Part shown: in pieces, positions 8,489 to 17,390 of the stretch | Layout: the number at the start of each line of letters is the position of its first letter | How positions within the stretch are numbered: the first letter of the stretch is position 1 | Assembly (NCBI GenBank): GCA_964486215.1 | Contig: CAZALI010000002.1 | Span: 1-64,000, forward strand | Direction: 5' to 3' | Origin: RUG343 sp964486215 | GTDB lineage: Bacteria > Bacillota_I > Bacilli_A > RF39 > UBA660 | Length of the DNA stretch: 64,000 nucleotides | Notes under the pieces: generated by a model | The model's database searches: none | What the model saw: only the letters and a program-made list of their open reading frames with translations | Told to the model about the DNA's origin: nothing | Translations under genes and position numbers: made by a program

Positions 8489-8568
8489 ATCTCAATTGAC
8501 TTCTTTATTTTATTATATATTTTATTTTTTTGCAAGTATCTGTTATAATTTTAATGGTGATAAGATAA

Positions 8569-9132
8569 ATGACAAAGTACAAAATAACACTTATAAATAC
8601 TATTAAACACTTCCATATGATTAATAAACATCGATGGTGTGTATTTAAATTATGCGTAATAGCTGGAATACCTTGGAGAGGCTTATTGCATGATTTATCT
8701 AAATATTCACCTGTAGAGTTTTGGGAAGGAGTTAAGTATTATCAAGGTACTTATAGTCCAATTAGAAATTGTAGAAGAGAGACTGGATACAGTTTGGCTT
8801 GGTTGCATCATAAAGGAATGAATAAACATCATTATGAGTACTGGTATGATTATTATAATGAAAATAAAGCTGTTTTAATGCCTCTTAAATATACTAAAGA
8901 AATGATTTGTGATCAGTTAGCAGCCGGTATGTGTTATCATGGAAAAGAGTGGAATAATGAAACACAACTTCATTACTGGAATAGAGCTAGAGAGTATGCT
9001 AAAATTGATGATAGAATAGATAAATTATTATTAAGAGTTTATACTGATATTTCTAAATACGGAGTATATAAAGTTATTAAAAGTAATAATTTGAACAAAT
9101 TATATTATGAATATGTGAAAAAAGGTGAGTAA
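8569..9132 (+). CDS. DUF5662 family protein
   Basis: 187 residues with the family pattern HKHRWCVFKLC..AGIPWRGLLHDLSKYSP.EFW, the HH of AWLHHKGMNKHHYEYW, and DQLAAGMCYHGKEW. The conserved His/Asp set (LLHD, LHHK, HH) suggests an HD-like metal fold, but no activity is established for the family. RBS GGTGAT; -10 TGTTATAAT at about 8539-8547. It ends 1 nt before the thioredoxin start and is probably cotranscribed with trxA-trxB. Confidence 0.75.
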   Translation: MTKYKITLINTIKHFHMINKHRWCVFKLCVIAGIPWRGLLHDLSKYSPVEFWEGVKYYQGTYSPIRNCRRETGYSLAWLHHKGMNKHHYEYWYDYYNENKAVLMPLKYTKEMICDQLAAGMCYHGKEWNNETQLHYWNRAREYAKIDDRIDKLLLRVYTDISKYGVYKVIKSNNLNKLYYEYVKKGE

Positions 9133-9133
9133 T

Positions 9134-9445
9134 ATGGGAATAATTGAATTAAATAAAGATAATTTTAAAAAGGAAGTTTTAGAGAACAAGAAAGGAATAC
9201 TAGTTGATTTCTTTGCGACTTGGTGTGGACCATGTAAGATGATGGGTCCTCTTTTAGAAGATTTAGCTAAAAAAGATAATAAATTTGATATTGGTAAACT
9301 TGATGTTGACGAGTGTGAAGATTTAGCTCGTGAATATGGTATTATGAGTATTCCATGTATTATTTATTTTAAAGATGGAAAAGAAGTAAATAGAAGTGTA
9401 GGAATGGCTAGCGAAGATGATCTTCTTAAAATGACGGAGGAATAA
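9134..9445 (+). CDS. trxA: Thioredoxin
   Basis: 103 residues, the usual thioredoxin length. Active site WCGPC (C31, C34) and cis-Pro loop SIPCII (with an extra Cys after the Pro). ATG 9134 was chosen because AAAGGTGAG lies 6 nt upstream; the GTG at 9125 lies inside this Shine-Dalgarno. Followed without gap by trxB, giving a complete NADPH-TrxB-TrxA reducing chain in one operon. Confidence 0.93.
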   Translation: MGIIELNKDNFKKEVLENKKGILVDFFATWCGPCKMMGPLLEDLAKKDNKFDIGKLDVDECEDLAREYGIMSIPCIIYFKDGKEVNRSVGMASEDDLLKMTEE

Positions 9446-10369
9446 ATGAAAAAGAATAATGATATTATAATAATTGGGGCTGGACCAGCAGGACTTACAG
9501 CGGCTATTTATGCGGCTAGAGCTGGTAAAAGTGTACTTGTATTTGAAGCAAAAACTTTTGGAGGACAAATAACTTCTGCTACTACTGTAGTAAATTATCC
9601 TGGTATTAAAGAGATAAGTGGATCTGATTATGCTTATGAACTTTATGAACAAGCTACTTCTTTTGGAGCTGAAGTTAAGTTTGAAAAAGTAATTGATGTC
9701 GATGTAGAAGGCAATATAAAGATTGTTAAAACTAAAGAGAAAAACTATAAGACTAAAGCTCTTATACTTGCAACGGGTGCTTTTTCTAGACCTCTTGGAT
9801 TAGATGGAGAAGAAAAGTATATTGGAAAAGGAGTTTCTTACTGTGCTACTTGTGATGGTAATTTCTTTAAGAAACAAGATGTTGCTATTGTAGGTGGAGG
9901 AGATACAGCTTTAACTGATGCTATATACTTAGCTGGTATGTGTAAAAAAGTTTATATAGTACATAGAAGAGATACTTTTAGAGGTAGTGAGAGCTACGTT
10001 AGAAAGTTAAAGAAATTAGATAATGTCGAATTTATTCTTAACAGTCAAGTAACTAAATTAATTGGAAGAAATAAATTAGAGAAAATAGAGATTACTGATA
10101 ATGATGATAATAAATATACAATTGAAGTTAATGGTTTATTTATTGCGATAGGTCAAGTACCAGAGAATGGTAATTTTAAAGAATTAATTGATGTCGATGA
10201 TGCTGGATATTTTGAAGCAGATGAAGATTGTCATACTAAGATTCCTGGCATATTTGTTGCTGGCGATTCTAGAATAAAAACACTTAGACAATTAACAACG
10301 GCTGTTGGAGATGGCAGTGTAGCAGCTACTGAAGCTTGTGACTATTTAGATGCTTTAGACGAAGATTAG
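9446..10369 (+). CDS. trxB: Thioredoxin reductase (NADPH)
   Basis: 307 residues. FAD-binding GAGPAG (11-16), redox-active CATC (C133/C136), NADPH-binding GGGDTA, and the C-terminal FAD motif FVAGDSR...R.LTTAVGDG.VAA. Reduces thioredoxin with NADPH. The ATG directly follows the trxA stop. Ends in a terminator. Confidence 0.95.
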   Translation: MKKNNDIIIIGAGPAGLTAAIYAARAGKSVLVFEAKTFGGQITSATTVVNYPGIKEISGSDYAYELYEQATSFGAEVKFEKVIDVDVEGNIKIVKTKEKNYKTKALILATGAFSRPLGLDGEEKYIGKGVSYCATCDGNFFKKQDVAIVGGGDTALTDAIYLAGMCKKVYIVHRRDTFRGSESYVRKLKKLDNVEFILNSQVTKLIGRNKLEKIEITDNDDNKYTIEVNGLFIAIGQVPENGNFKELIDVDDAGYFEADEDCHTKIPGIFVAGDSRIKTLRQLTTAVGDGSVAATEACDYLDALDED

Positions 10370-10388
10370 AAATAATCTTCTTTTTTTT
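10361..10388 (+). terminator. Terminator of the trxA-trxB operon
   Basis: GAAGATTA / TAATCTTC stem (includes the trxB stop) plus T8. Confidence 0.8.
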
Positions 10389-10396
10389 AATTCATT

Positions 10397-10437
10397 TTAG
10401 CACTCTATATTGACAAGTGCTAAAATAATAGTATAAT
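10397..10437 (+). promoter_or_regulatory. CIRCE operator and promoter of clpB
   Basis: TTAGCACTC (10397-10405), 9-bp spacer TATATTGAC, AAGTGCTAA (10415-10423): the HrcA-binding CIRCE inverted repeat with one mismatch. It overlaps the -35 TTGACA (10410-10415); -10 TATAAT is at 10432-10437 with a 16-bp spacer. HrcA repression with heat-shock induction is expected. Confidence 0.88.
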
Positions 10438-10456
10438 TAGTACTGAGGTGATAAAT

Positions 10457-12556
10457 ATGTACGGATATCAAGAAGAAAAAGAAGAAAACGTTTTAGAAAA
10501 ATATGGACGTGATATTACTAAAGAAGCTAAAGATGGGCATATTGATCCAGTTATTGGTAGAGATGAAGAAATACGTGCAATTACGAGAATTTTATCTAGA
10601 AGAACTAAGAATAATCCAGTATTAATTGGTGAAGCTGGTGTTGGTAAAACAGCTATTGTTGAAGGACTTGCCAATAAAATTGTCAAAGGCGATGTACCAG
10701 CATCTCTTAAAGGAAAAACTTTATGGGAATTAGATATGGCTCAATTGGTAGCTGGTGCTAAATATCGTGGTGAATTTGAGGAAAGACTTGAAAAAGTTTT
10801 AAAAGAAATAAAAGATAGTGCTGGAAATATCATTATGTTTATTGATGAAATTCATATGATTGTTGGTACTGGTAAAACTGATGGAGCTATGGATACATCT
10901 AATATATTAAAGCCAATGTTAGCTCGTGGTGATATTCATGTAGTAGGAGCTACTACATTAAAAGAATATCGTGAATATATTGAAAAAGATGGAGCACTAG
11001 AGAGACGTTTTCAAAAAGTACTTGTAAATGAACCATCTGTTGAAGATACAATAACTATACTTAGAGGTATTAAAGATAAATATGAAATACATCATGGAGT
11101 AGAGATAAAAGATAGTGCTTTAGTTAGTGCAGCTACTTTATCTAATAGATATATTACAGATAGATATTTACCTGATAAAGCAATTGATTTAATAGATGAA
11201 GCTTGTTCTACTATTAGAGTACAGATGGATTCTGTACCATTTGAACTTGACTCACTAACTCATAAGATAATGAAGTTAGAAATAGAAAAAGAAGCTATAA
11301 GAAAAGAAAAAGATGAGTTGAGTAAAAAAAGAAAAGAAGAAATTGATGATGAGCTTTCTAAATTAAAAGAAAAAGAAAAAGAATTAAATGATGCTTGGGA
11401 AGAAGAAAAAGAGTTAAATGAAAAGATAAATTCTAAGAAGAAAGAATTAGATAAAGCTAGATTTGATTTGGAGCAAGCAGAAAATGATTATGATTTAGAG
11501 AATGCTGCTATATTAAAACATGGTACTATTCCTAAATTAGAAAAAGAATTAGAAGAGTTAAATAAATCTGATAAAGTAATTCTTAGTAATGTAGTTACTA
11601 CTTCTGATATAGCTTCTGTTATATCTAAATGGACTAATATTCCAGTAGAGAAATTAAAAGAAAGTGAAAAGACTAAGTTATTAAGTTTGGAAGATAATTT
11701 AAGAAAACGTGTAATTGGACAAGATGAAGCTTTAAAATTATGTAGTGAAGCTGTTATTAAGAGTAGAAGTGGTATTAAAGATCCTAAGAGACCTATTGCT
11801 AGTTTCTTATTCTTAGGCCCAACAGGTGTTGGTAAAACAGAAGTAGCTCGTAGTTTAGCTTATGAATTATTTGATGATGAGACTCATATGATTAGAATAG
11901 ATATGAGTGAATATATGGAGAAATTTAGTGTGTCTCGTTTAATTGGTTCTCCTCCAGGATATGTTGGATATGATGAAGGCGGACAACTAACTGAAGCAGT
12001 AAGAAGAAATCCATATAGTATAGTATTATTTGATGAAGTAGAAAAAGCTCATCCAGAAGTATTAAATTTATTATTACAGATATTAGATGATGGTCGTTGT
12101 ACTGATTCTAATGGTCGTACAGTTGATTTTAAAAATACAATTATTATTATGACTTCTAATTTAGGAAGTAGTGAAATACTAGATGGTGATACTTCTAAAG
12201 TAATGGATGAAGTAAAAGAACACTTTAGACCAGAATTTATTAATAGATTAGATGAAATAATTATATTTAATACTTTAAGTAAAGATTCTATTTATAAGAT
12301 ACTCGATAAAATAATTGCTGATATAGAAAAGAGACTTGATAATATTAAATTAAAAATTGATCTTACTGATTCTGCTCGTGAAGAACTAGTAAATAGAGGA
12401 TATGATGTTAATTACGGAGCTAGACCTCTTAAGAGAGTGGTTTCACGTGAGGTGGAGACACTTCTTTCTAAACATATAATTAATGGTGATATTAAATTTA
12501 GAGATGAAGTAGTAATCGATTATCGTAATAATGCATTCACAATAAACAGGAAATAA
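10457..12556 (+). CDS. clpB: ClpB-type disaggregase lacking the N-domain
   Basis: 699 residues from ATG 10457 (the GTG at 10448 lies inside the GAGGTGAT ribosome-binding site). Two AAA+ modules: Walker A1 GEAGVGKT (58-65) and Walker A2 GPTGVGKT (454-461), with FIDEIH and LFDEVE Walker B motifs. The long coiled middle domain (LEIEKEA...LEKELEEL, about 265-375) is of ClpB type and not ClpC. The usual N-terminal Clp_N repeats (about 145 residues) are absent, as in Mycoplasma ClpB. Works with DnaK in resolving aggregates; the CIRCE operator fits. Confidence 0.92.
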   Translation: MYGYQEEKEENVLEKYGRDITKEAKDGHIDPVIGRDEEIRAITRILSRRTKNNPVLIGEAGVGKTAIVEGLANKIVKGDVPASLKGKTLWELDMAQLVAGAKYRGEFEERLEKVLKEIKDSAGNIIMFIDEIHMIVGTGKTDGAMDTSNILKPMLARGDIHVVGATTLKEYREYIEKDGALERRFQKVLVNEPSVEDTITILRGIKDKYEIHHGVEIKDSALVSAATLSNRYITDRYLPDKAIDLIDEACSTIRVQMDSVPFELDSLTHKIMKLEIEKEAIRKEKDELSKKRKEEIDDELSKLKEKEKELNDAWEEEKELNEKINSKKKELDKARFDLEQAENDYDLENAAILKHGTIPKLEKELEELNKSDKVILSNVVTTSDIASVISKWTNIPVEKLKESEKTKLLSLEDNLRKRVIGQDEALKLCSEAVIKSRSGIKDPKRPIASFLFLGPTGVGKTEVARSLAYELFDDETHMIRIDMSEYMEKFSVSRLIGSPPGYVGYDEGGQLTEAVRRNPYSIVLFDEVEKAHPEVLNLLLQILDDGRCTDSNGRTVDFKNTIIIMTSNLGSSEILDGDTSKVMDEVKEHFRPEFINRLDEIIIFNTLSKDSIYKILDKIIADIEKRLDNIKLKIDLTDSAREELVNRGYDVNYGARPLKRVVSREVETLLSKHIINGDIKFRDEVVIDYRNNAFTINRK

Positions 12557-12572
12557 TTCCTGTTTTTATTTT
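12544..12572 (+). terminator. Terminator of clpB
   Basis: AAACAGGAA / TTCCTGTTT stem and T-rich tail; an extended -10 (TGGTATAAT) for the next gene follows. Confidence 0.75.
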
Positions 12573-12610
12573 TATGTGGTATAATGTGTATAGAATAGGA
12601 GGGTGTTAAA

Positions 12611-13636
12611 ATGAAAGCAGCTGCAATTAAAAAAGTTCGTAAATTAGAAATAATAGATATTGATGAACCTGTAAGTGATGGTAAAAATGTTTTGATAGAT
12701 GTTTTAAAGACTGGTATATGTGGAAGTGATTTACATTACTTTGTCGCAGGAGAACCTAAAGGCTTAGTAATGGGTCATGAATTTATTGGTAAAGTAGAAG
12801 ATGCAGGTGACAGAAGTGATTTAAAAGTAGGAGATCGAGTAACAGCTTTACCTATTAGTCCTTGTGGAGAATGTTCTGCTTGTGTATCAGGTAATATACA
12901 GTACTGTGAAAAGACTTGGGATGAAGCAGTTGGCTTATCTCTTAATAATCCTGGTGGATTTACTTCTAAAATAAAAGTTAGAAGTGATATGGTTATTAAA
13001 GTACCAGATGAAGTTAGTGATGAAGAAGCTGCTATGGTAGAACCTACTGCAGTTGCACTACATGCTATACATTTGGCTGATATTAAAGTAGGAGATAAAG
13101 TTTTAGTAATAGGTGCTGGTATTATTGGTATGCTTACAGCTATGTTTGCTGGTATGGAAGGTGCTAGTTACGTTGCTATGAGTGAAGCTAATATGTCTCG
13201 TGGTAGAAAAGCTGTAAGACTTGGTGTAGCTGATAGATGCTATGATGCTAAAAATACTAAAATGCTTGAACAAATGAGATATGATACAGTAGAAGGATTT
13301 GATAAAGTTATAGAATGCTGTGGTAATTCTCCTGCTGTTAGTAATTCTTTAATGGCTGTTAAACCAGGTGGAAAAATCGTTTTAGTAGGAGTTAGTTTAG
13401 GTACAGTTACAATGCCTTCTATAATTGCTGTTACTAAAGAACTTGATATTAGAGGAGCTATAGCTTATACAGCAGATGAATTTAAGACATGTATTGATTT
13501 AATGGCTACTAAGAAAATTGATGTTACGAAGTTCTTAGATGAAATAGTTCCTTTAAGTGATATACAAGAATCTTTTGAAAAGTTAACTTCTGGCAAATCA
13601 GCTACTGTAAAGATAATGATTGATCATAATAAATAG
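12611..13636 (+). CDS. Zinc-dependent medium-chain alcohol/polyol dehydrogenase
   Basis: 341 residues. Catalytic zinc motif GICGSDLHYF and GHE (MGHEFIGKV); structural zinc cysteines CGECSACVSGNIQYC; Rossmann motif GAGIIGMLTAMFA. The closest known types are sorbitol/threonine dehydrogenase-like enzymes oxidising secondary alcohols with NAD(P)+; the substrate cannot be deduced. RBS GGAGGG; single-gene unit with flanking terminators. Confidence 0.85.
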   Translation: MKAAAIKKVRKLEIIDIDEPVSDGKNVLIDVLKTGICGSDLHYFVAGEPKGLVMGHEFIGKVEDAGDRSDLKVGDRVTALPISPCGECSACVSGNIQYCEKTWDEAVGLSLNNPGGFTSKIKVRSDMVIKVPDEVSDEEAAMVEPTAVALHAIHLADIKVGDKVLVIGAGIIGMLTAMFAGMEGASYVAMSEANMSRGRKAVRLGVADRCYDAKNTKMLEQMRYDTVEGFDKVIECCGNSPAVSNSLMAVKPGGKIVLVGVSLGTVTMPSIIAVTKELDIRGAIAYTADEFKTCIDLMATKKIDVTKFLDEIVPLSDIQESFEKLTSGKSATVKIMIDHNK

Positions 13637-13667
13637 ACTTTATAAGTCTATTTTTTTTTGATATAAT
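13632..13667 (+). terminator. Terminator fused to extended -10 promoter
   Basis: AATAGACTT (13632-13640) / AAGTCTATT (13644-13652), T-run, then TGATATAAT (13659-13667) driving the secreted-protein operon. Confidence 0.7.
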
Positions 13668-13687
13668 TGTTATGATAGGAGTAGTCT

Positions 13688-13969
13688 ATGATTCAAACTT
13701 TTACTATAAGAACAATTATTATTTTATTTATACTAGTAGTTTTAATAGTAGTAGTTGCATATTTCTTGAAAAAGAAACTATTAGAAGATGATACTATTCC
13801 TGTTTCTTCTAGAAATAATAAAACTATAGAAGATTTAAGACATCAAGATTTAAAGGATACAGTAACAAATATTAGAAATAGTACTGATTATGTTCCTGAA
13901 GATAAAGATAGTGAAAAATTAGAGGAATATAGTGCTAGAAAAAGTATAGAGGACGAAGAGATAATATAG
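13688..13969 (+). CDS. Small single-pass membrane protein (unknown)
   Basis: 93 residues: one N-terminal transmembrane helix (residues about 8-28) followed by a KKK stop-transfer and a charged cytoplasmic tail. No family recognised. First gene of a tight four-gene operon with the secreted proteins downstream (8-nt gap to the next). Confidence 0.65.
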   Translation: MIQTFTIRTIIILFILVVLIVVVAYFLKKKLLEDDTIPVSSRNNKTIEDLRHQDLKDTVTNIRNSTDYVPEDKDSEKLEEYSARKSIEDEEII

Positions 13970-13977
13970 GAGGTTTT

Positions 13978-14601
13978 ATGTTTTCTTCTAAAAATAATAA
14001 AAATTATGTCGATGTCCTTGGAGAAGAAGGCTGGTCTAAGGAAGAGATTACTAATACTTTTGTAGATAAGAAAAAAGTTATCTTTTTTAAGACAGCTTTA
14101 GTTTTTATGTTACTTTTATTAATAATTATACCAATTAGTATACCAACTTATTCTAAGTATAGTACTGAAGCTTCTTCTAATACTAGTTTAAGGACAGCTA
14201 AGTGGGAATTTAATATTAATGGTGATCATGGAGATACGTCTATTGATTTAGAAAAAACTATTACAAATGATTATAAAAAAGTAGTTCCTGGTAGTATGGG
14301 TAAAATTGATTTAGTTATTAATTTTGGTGGTAGTGAAGTAGCATCTAAATATATAGTAACTAAAAGTGATATGTCTTTATTACCAGATAATTTAAAATTA
14401 TATACTGATTCTAATTATAGTAATGAGTTTGATAAATTAACTTCTAGTGTAGGACTTAATGATATAGATGAAAATATAGTTATTTCCTTATATTGGAAAT
14501 GGAATTATACTTTAGATGATGAAAGTTCTTGGATGGATAAAGAAATAAAGTTAATATTAGATGTTGATTTAAGTGAAGATATGGGTGATGTAGATGAATG
14601 A
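13978..14601 (+). CDS. TasA/camelysin-like secreted protein
   Basis: 207 residues. A cytoplasmic 35-residue start, a TM helix (FKTALVFMLLLLIIIPISI) and then YSKYSTEASSNTSLRTAKWEFNIN, which resembles the start of SipW-dependent TasA/camelysin-type proteins (KY...A..AKW.F.V). The rest is beta-rich. Possibly a fibre or matrix subunit; this rests on a short motif only. Overlaps the next gene by 8 nt. Confidence 0.55.
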   Translation: MFSSKNNKNYVDVLGEEGWSKEEITNTFVDKKKVIFFKTALVFMLLLLIIIPISIPTYSKYSTEASSNTSLRTAKWEFNINGDHGDTSIDLEKTITNDYKKVVPGSMGKIDLVINFGGSEVASKYIVTKSDMSLLPDNLKLYTDSNYSNEFDKLTSSVGLNDIDENIVISLYWKWNYTLDDESSWMDKEIKLILDVDLSEDMGDVDE

Positions 14602-15046
14602 TAAAAAAGTTTTATATACAATAGTAGGAGCAATCTTAGTAGGTATTGTATTACCAATTACTTTTTCTATATACAAAGCTAATGTAGAAGTAAATGTTAT
14701 TACTAAAACTGGTAAAAGTGCTTGTGACTTTGAAATAGATACTAATGATAATTATGTTGATAAACAAGGAAAATACTTTTACGTTAATGTTACTAACTAT
14801 GAGAAAGATAAAAATAATATATATTTAACTGATACAGATTTAGATTATAAATTAACTATTTCTAATAAAGATAAAAGTAATATGAATTATGCTTATCAAA
14901 ATATAGAGAATGATAGATTAGAAATTAGAGGAGAATTCTCTAAAGAAGAAAAAGAAAATAATAAATATAAAATATATATAATTAATAATAATGTTAGTAG
15001 AACTAAAGCAAATATAAATATAAAGTTAGAAGCTAATCAAAAGTAG
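14594..15046 (+). CDS. Small exported protein of the TasA-like operon
   Basis: 150 residues: signal-anchor (VLYTIVGAILVGIVLPITFSI) and an extracytoplasmic beta-type domain rich in Asn/Lys/Tyr. No family recognised. GGGTGATG serves as ribosome-binding site within the upstream gene, so translation is probably coupled. Confidence 0.6.
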   Translation: MNDKKVLYTIVGAILVGIVLPITFSIYKANVEVNVITKTGKSACDFEIDTNDNYVDKQGKYFYVNVTNYEKDKNNIYLTDTDLDYKLTISNKDKSNMNYAYQNIENDRLEIRGEFSKEEKENNKYKIYIINNNVSRTKANINIKLEANQK

Positions 15047-15053
15047 GTGTGTT

Positions 15054-16760
15054 ATGAAAAAAGTATTTTTTGTATTAGTTTTATTATTGTTAATGCCTAT
15101 AGTTGTTATGGCTAAAGTGGGACCTAGTGCACAAAACAATACTAAGTCTACAATTGTAGTAGATTTTGGCAAACATAGAAGTGTTTATGCAATGTCATTT
15201 GAAGAGATGGCTGCAATAAATTATCTTTTCAATAAAAGCATTATGTCTTTTAATCAAGATGGTTGTATTTATCGCGATGGTAAAAAGCTTATATGTACTG
15301 GTAGTGATCGTAATACTTTTACAATACAAGAGGGAATTGGGGCTCAAGATAATTTTACATACGATGTAAGTGATAATTTCTGTGAGCAGTCTGATGTTGA
15401 TGATCTTTGTGAGGAGATACTTGGTAATGTAAGAAAAATAGAAGTAAAGTTTGATGGAGAGTCAGTTGAGCTTGATACTTTATATTTCCCAGTTTATGAT
15501 AAAAGTAAATTTGTATCTGAGCCTGGAAGTTATTTTTTTGAAGATATAATGTATATTTTGATGGATGATGGTATGATTGATTTTAAAGATGCTGGTGGAC
15601 ATAGTTTAATTCTCAATAGTAATGGTGATGAAATAATGTCGTTTTCTTATCAAAATGATTTTGATGTCCTTCCTGAAGCAACAATTGATGATAATATGTA
15701 TTTTGATGTTCCCAGTAATTGGTATGGTTCGTATGAATTTCCTAGTAATATTAAGTATATAAAGATTGACTTTGTGGAAGATACTAGTAATTTGCCTGTA
15801 CATATTAAAAAAATAGAACTTGATAGTACTAATGCTAAAGTTAATAGTTATTCATCAGATTATAAATTAAATGTTTCATCAGATGTTTCTTTTAAATATA
15901 CAGGCGATTATGTTAAGTATAAGATTACTCTTGAGAATAATGATGATGATGATTATAAAGTATCTCTAGGAAATGTAAGTAATGAATATATTGATTATAT
16001 AGTAGATTATCCTAATGGTGATAGAGTTGTAAAAGCTAATAGTGAGACTATTGTATATTTAACAATTAAGTATACTAAGCAAGTACCTGAAGAGTTATTT
16101 AATAATGGTGAATTTAGGGAGAGTAAAGATATTGAGTTAAATCTTGTTACTGGTAATAATAACTCTATTAAAAAGACTACTAATATATTAAAAAATCCAA
16201 AGACAGCTGGAACTTTATTTATGATTATATTATTGATTGCGACAGATATATTAGTATTTAAATTAGTTGGTTTTAAAAAGACTACAGTTACAATTATTCT
16301 TTTAACTGTCATGTTAAGTTTACCTCTATCTGTGTATGCTTTAAAAACTATTACTGTTACAGTTAATTCAACAATAAATATCACTTATAGAGATTTAGGT
16401 AAGCTTTATATGAATGGTGTAGAGGTAAATCTTGCTGGTAGAGGAATTGATGTTTGTACTGATAGTAATACTGATGTAGTTAATATTGATGATAACAATG
16501 GTAATTTTACAATTCGAGTTAATCAACCTCAACCTAAAACTAAAGCTGCGTTATTTCCTAATTTAATAATTTTTGGACATAGTGATAATAATAAAGTAAT
16601 TGTAGATGATGTGGACTTTAATTCTGATATAACAACAATAGAAGCTCTTAAAACAATAAATAATATTGATAAAATTAAAGAGTATTTAGGTAATTATTAT
16701 ACAGAACATGGTTTGCCTATTTGTAGTACTTCAACTGGTGGTGGAAATCCTTCACGATAA
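15054..16760 (+). CDS. Exported multidomain protein with internal TM hairpin
   Basis: 568 residues. Signal peptide MKKVFFVLVLLLLMPIVVMA; an extracytoplasmic beta-rich region up to about residue 380; two membrane helices (TLFMIILLIATDILVFKLV and TVTIILLTVMLSLPLSVYA) enclosing a short basic loop; then a second extracytoplasmic part of about 135 residues. The second helix plus the SVYA site looks like an internal signal peptide, as if two exported proteins were fused. Last gene of the operon; function unknown. Confidence 0.65.
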   Translation: MKKVFFVLVLLLLMPIVVMAKVGPSAQNNTKSTIVVDFGKHRSVYAMSFEEMAAINYLFNKSIMSFNQDGCIYRDGKKLICTGSDRNTFTIQEGIGAQDNFTYDVSDNFCEQSDVDDLCEEILGNVRKIEVKFDGESVELDTLYFPVYDKSKFVSEPGSYFFEDIMYILMDDGMIDFKDAGGHSLILNSNGDEIMSFSYQNDFDVLPEATIDDNMYFDVPSNWYGSYEFPSNIKYIKIDFVEDTSNLPVHIKKIELDSTNAKVNSYSSDYKLNVSSDVSFKYTGDYVKYKITLENNDDDDYKVSLGNVSNEYIDYIVDYPNGDRVVKANSETIVYLTIKYTKQVPEELFNNGEFRESKDIELNLVTGNNNSIKKTTNILKNPKTAGTLFMIILLIATDILVFKLVGFKKTTVTIILLTVMLSLPLSVYALKTITVTVNSTINITYRDLGKLYMNGVEVNLAGRGIDVCTDSNTDVVNIDDNNGNFTIRVNQPQPKTKAALFPNLIIFGHSDNNKVIVDDVDFNSDITTIEALKTINNIDKIKEYLGNYYTEHGLPICSTSTGGGNPSR

Positions 16761-16799
16761 AAAAAGAAGAATTAGTTAGCTAATTCTTCTATTTTTTTT
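16761..16799. terminator. Bidirectional terminator between convergent genes
   Basis: AGAAGAATTAG (16765-16775) / CTAATTCTTCT (16780-16790) with A-run on the left and T-run on the right. Confidence 0.8.
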
Positions 16800-17263
16800 G
16801 TGAAATAATTTTTTGCATCATCTAGTGACATATCTAGGATGGCAGATATCTGAGTAAGTAGAGATTCTTCTGCTTCTTTTAGATAGACACTATCAACTTC
16901 AGCTTTTCTTTTGTTGTTTTCAGTACGCTTTTTATTTCTTAAGTATGTAGTTTTTATTACTTTTATTAAATCTTCTTCATCACCAGTTGCGAGTAATTTT
17001 TTATATTCTGATTCTAAGAACTTTTCTTCTACATCTACTGTTTCAATATCAGGTATTTTATTAATTAGTTTATTTAGTTCTTCTTTTTTTATTAATTTCT
17101 TTATTTTATTCTGTGGATCATCTACTGGTACTTCTAATTTTAAAGTATCATCATTCAAAGGTATTAATAAATAATAATCTTTATCATTATATTTTTTTAG
17201 TTCAATACCTTTTACTTGGCAAACATCTTTACCATACATTAAATAATCATTTACTTTATACAT
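16772..17263 (-). CDS. CarD-like transcriptional regulator
   Basis: 163 residues on the minus strand. The N-terminal part (MYKVNDYLMYGKDVCQVKGIE...YYLLIPL.DDTLKLEVPVDDPQ) is the CarD/CdnL/TRCF RNA-polymerase-interacting Tudor-like domain; the C-terminal part is helical (LLATGDEEDLIKVIKTTYLRNKKR...SVYLKEAEE). Such proteins bind RNAP beta and modulate promoter-complex stability. GGAGGG precedes the ATG. Divergent from htpG. Confidence 0.88.
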   Translation of the reverse strand: MYKVNDYLMYGKDVCQVKGIELKKYNDKDYYLLIPLNDDTLKLEVPVDDPQNKIKKLIKKEELNKLINKIPDIETVDVEEKFLESEYKKLLATGDEEDLIKVIKTTYLRNKKRTENNKRKAEVDSVYLKEAEESLLTQISAILDMSLDDAKNYFTKKIEELAN

Positions 17264-17326
17264 ATAGTTCCCTCCAAGTTCTTTTATATTTTAACATAAA
17301 TGAAAGTAAAAATAAACAGTAAATTT

Positions 17327-17368
17327 TTAGCACTCTATATTGACACCTGCTAAAAAGAGTGCTATAAA
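17327..17368 (+). promoter_or_regulatory. CIRCE-like operator and promoter of htpG
   Basis: TTAGCACTC (17327-17335) plus the same TATATTGAC spacer as at clpB. The arm at correct distance is degenerate (ACCTGCTAA, 17345-17353), while a near-perfect arm GAGTGCTAT lies at 17357-17365 overlapping the -10. -35 TTGACA 17340-17345, 17-bp spacer, -10 TATAAA 17363-17368. Probably HrcA-controlled, with altered geometry. Confidence 0.72.
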
Positions 17369-17390
17369 TACTTTAGTGATGGAGGTAAAT

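Noticed and set aside
8335..8535. 66-aa minus-strand ORF
   Set aside because: It lies over tRNA-His and its terminator.
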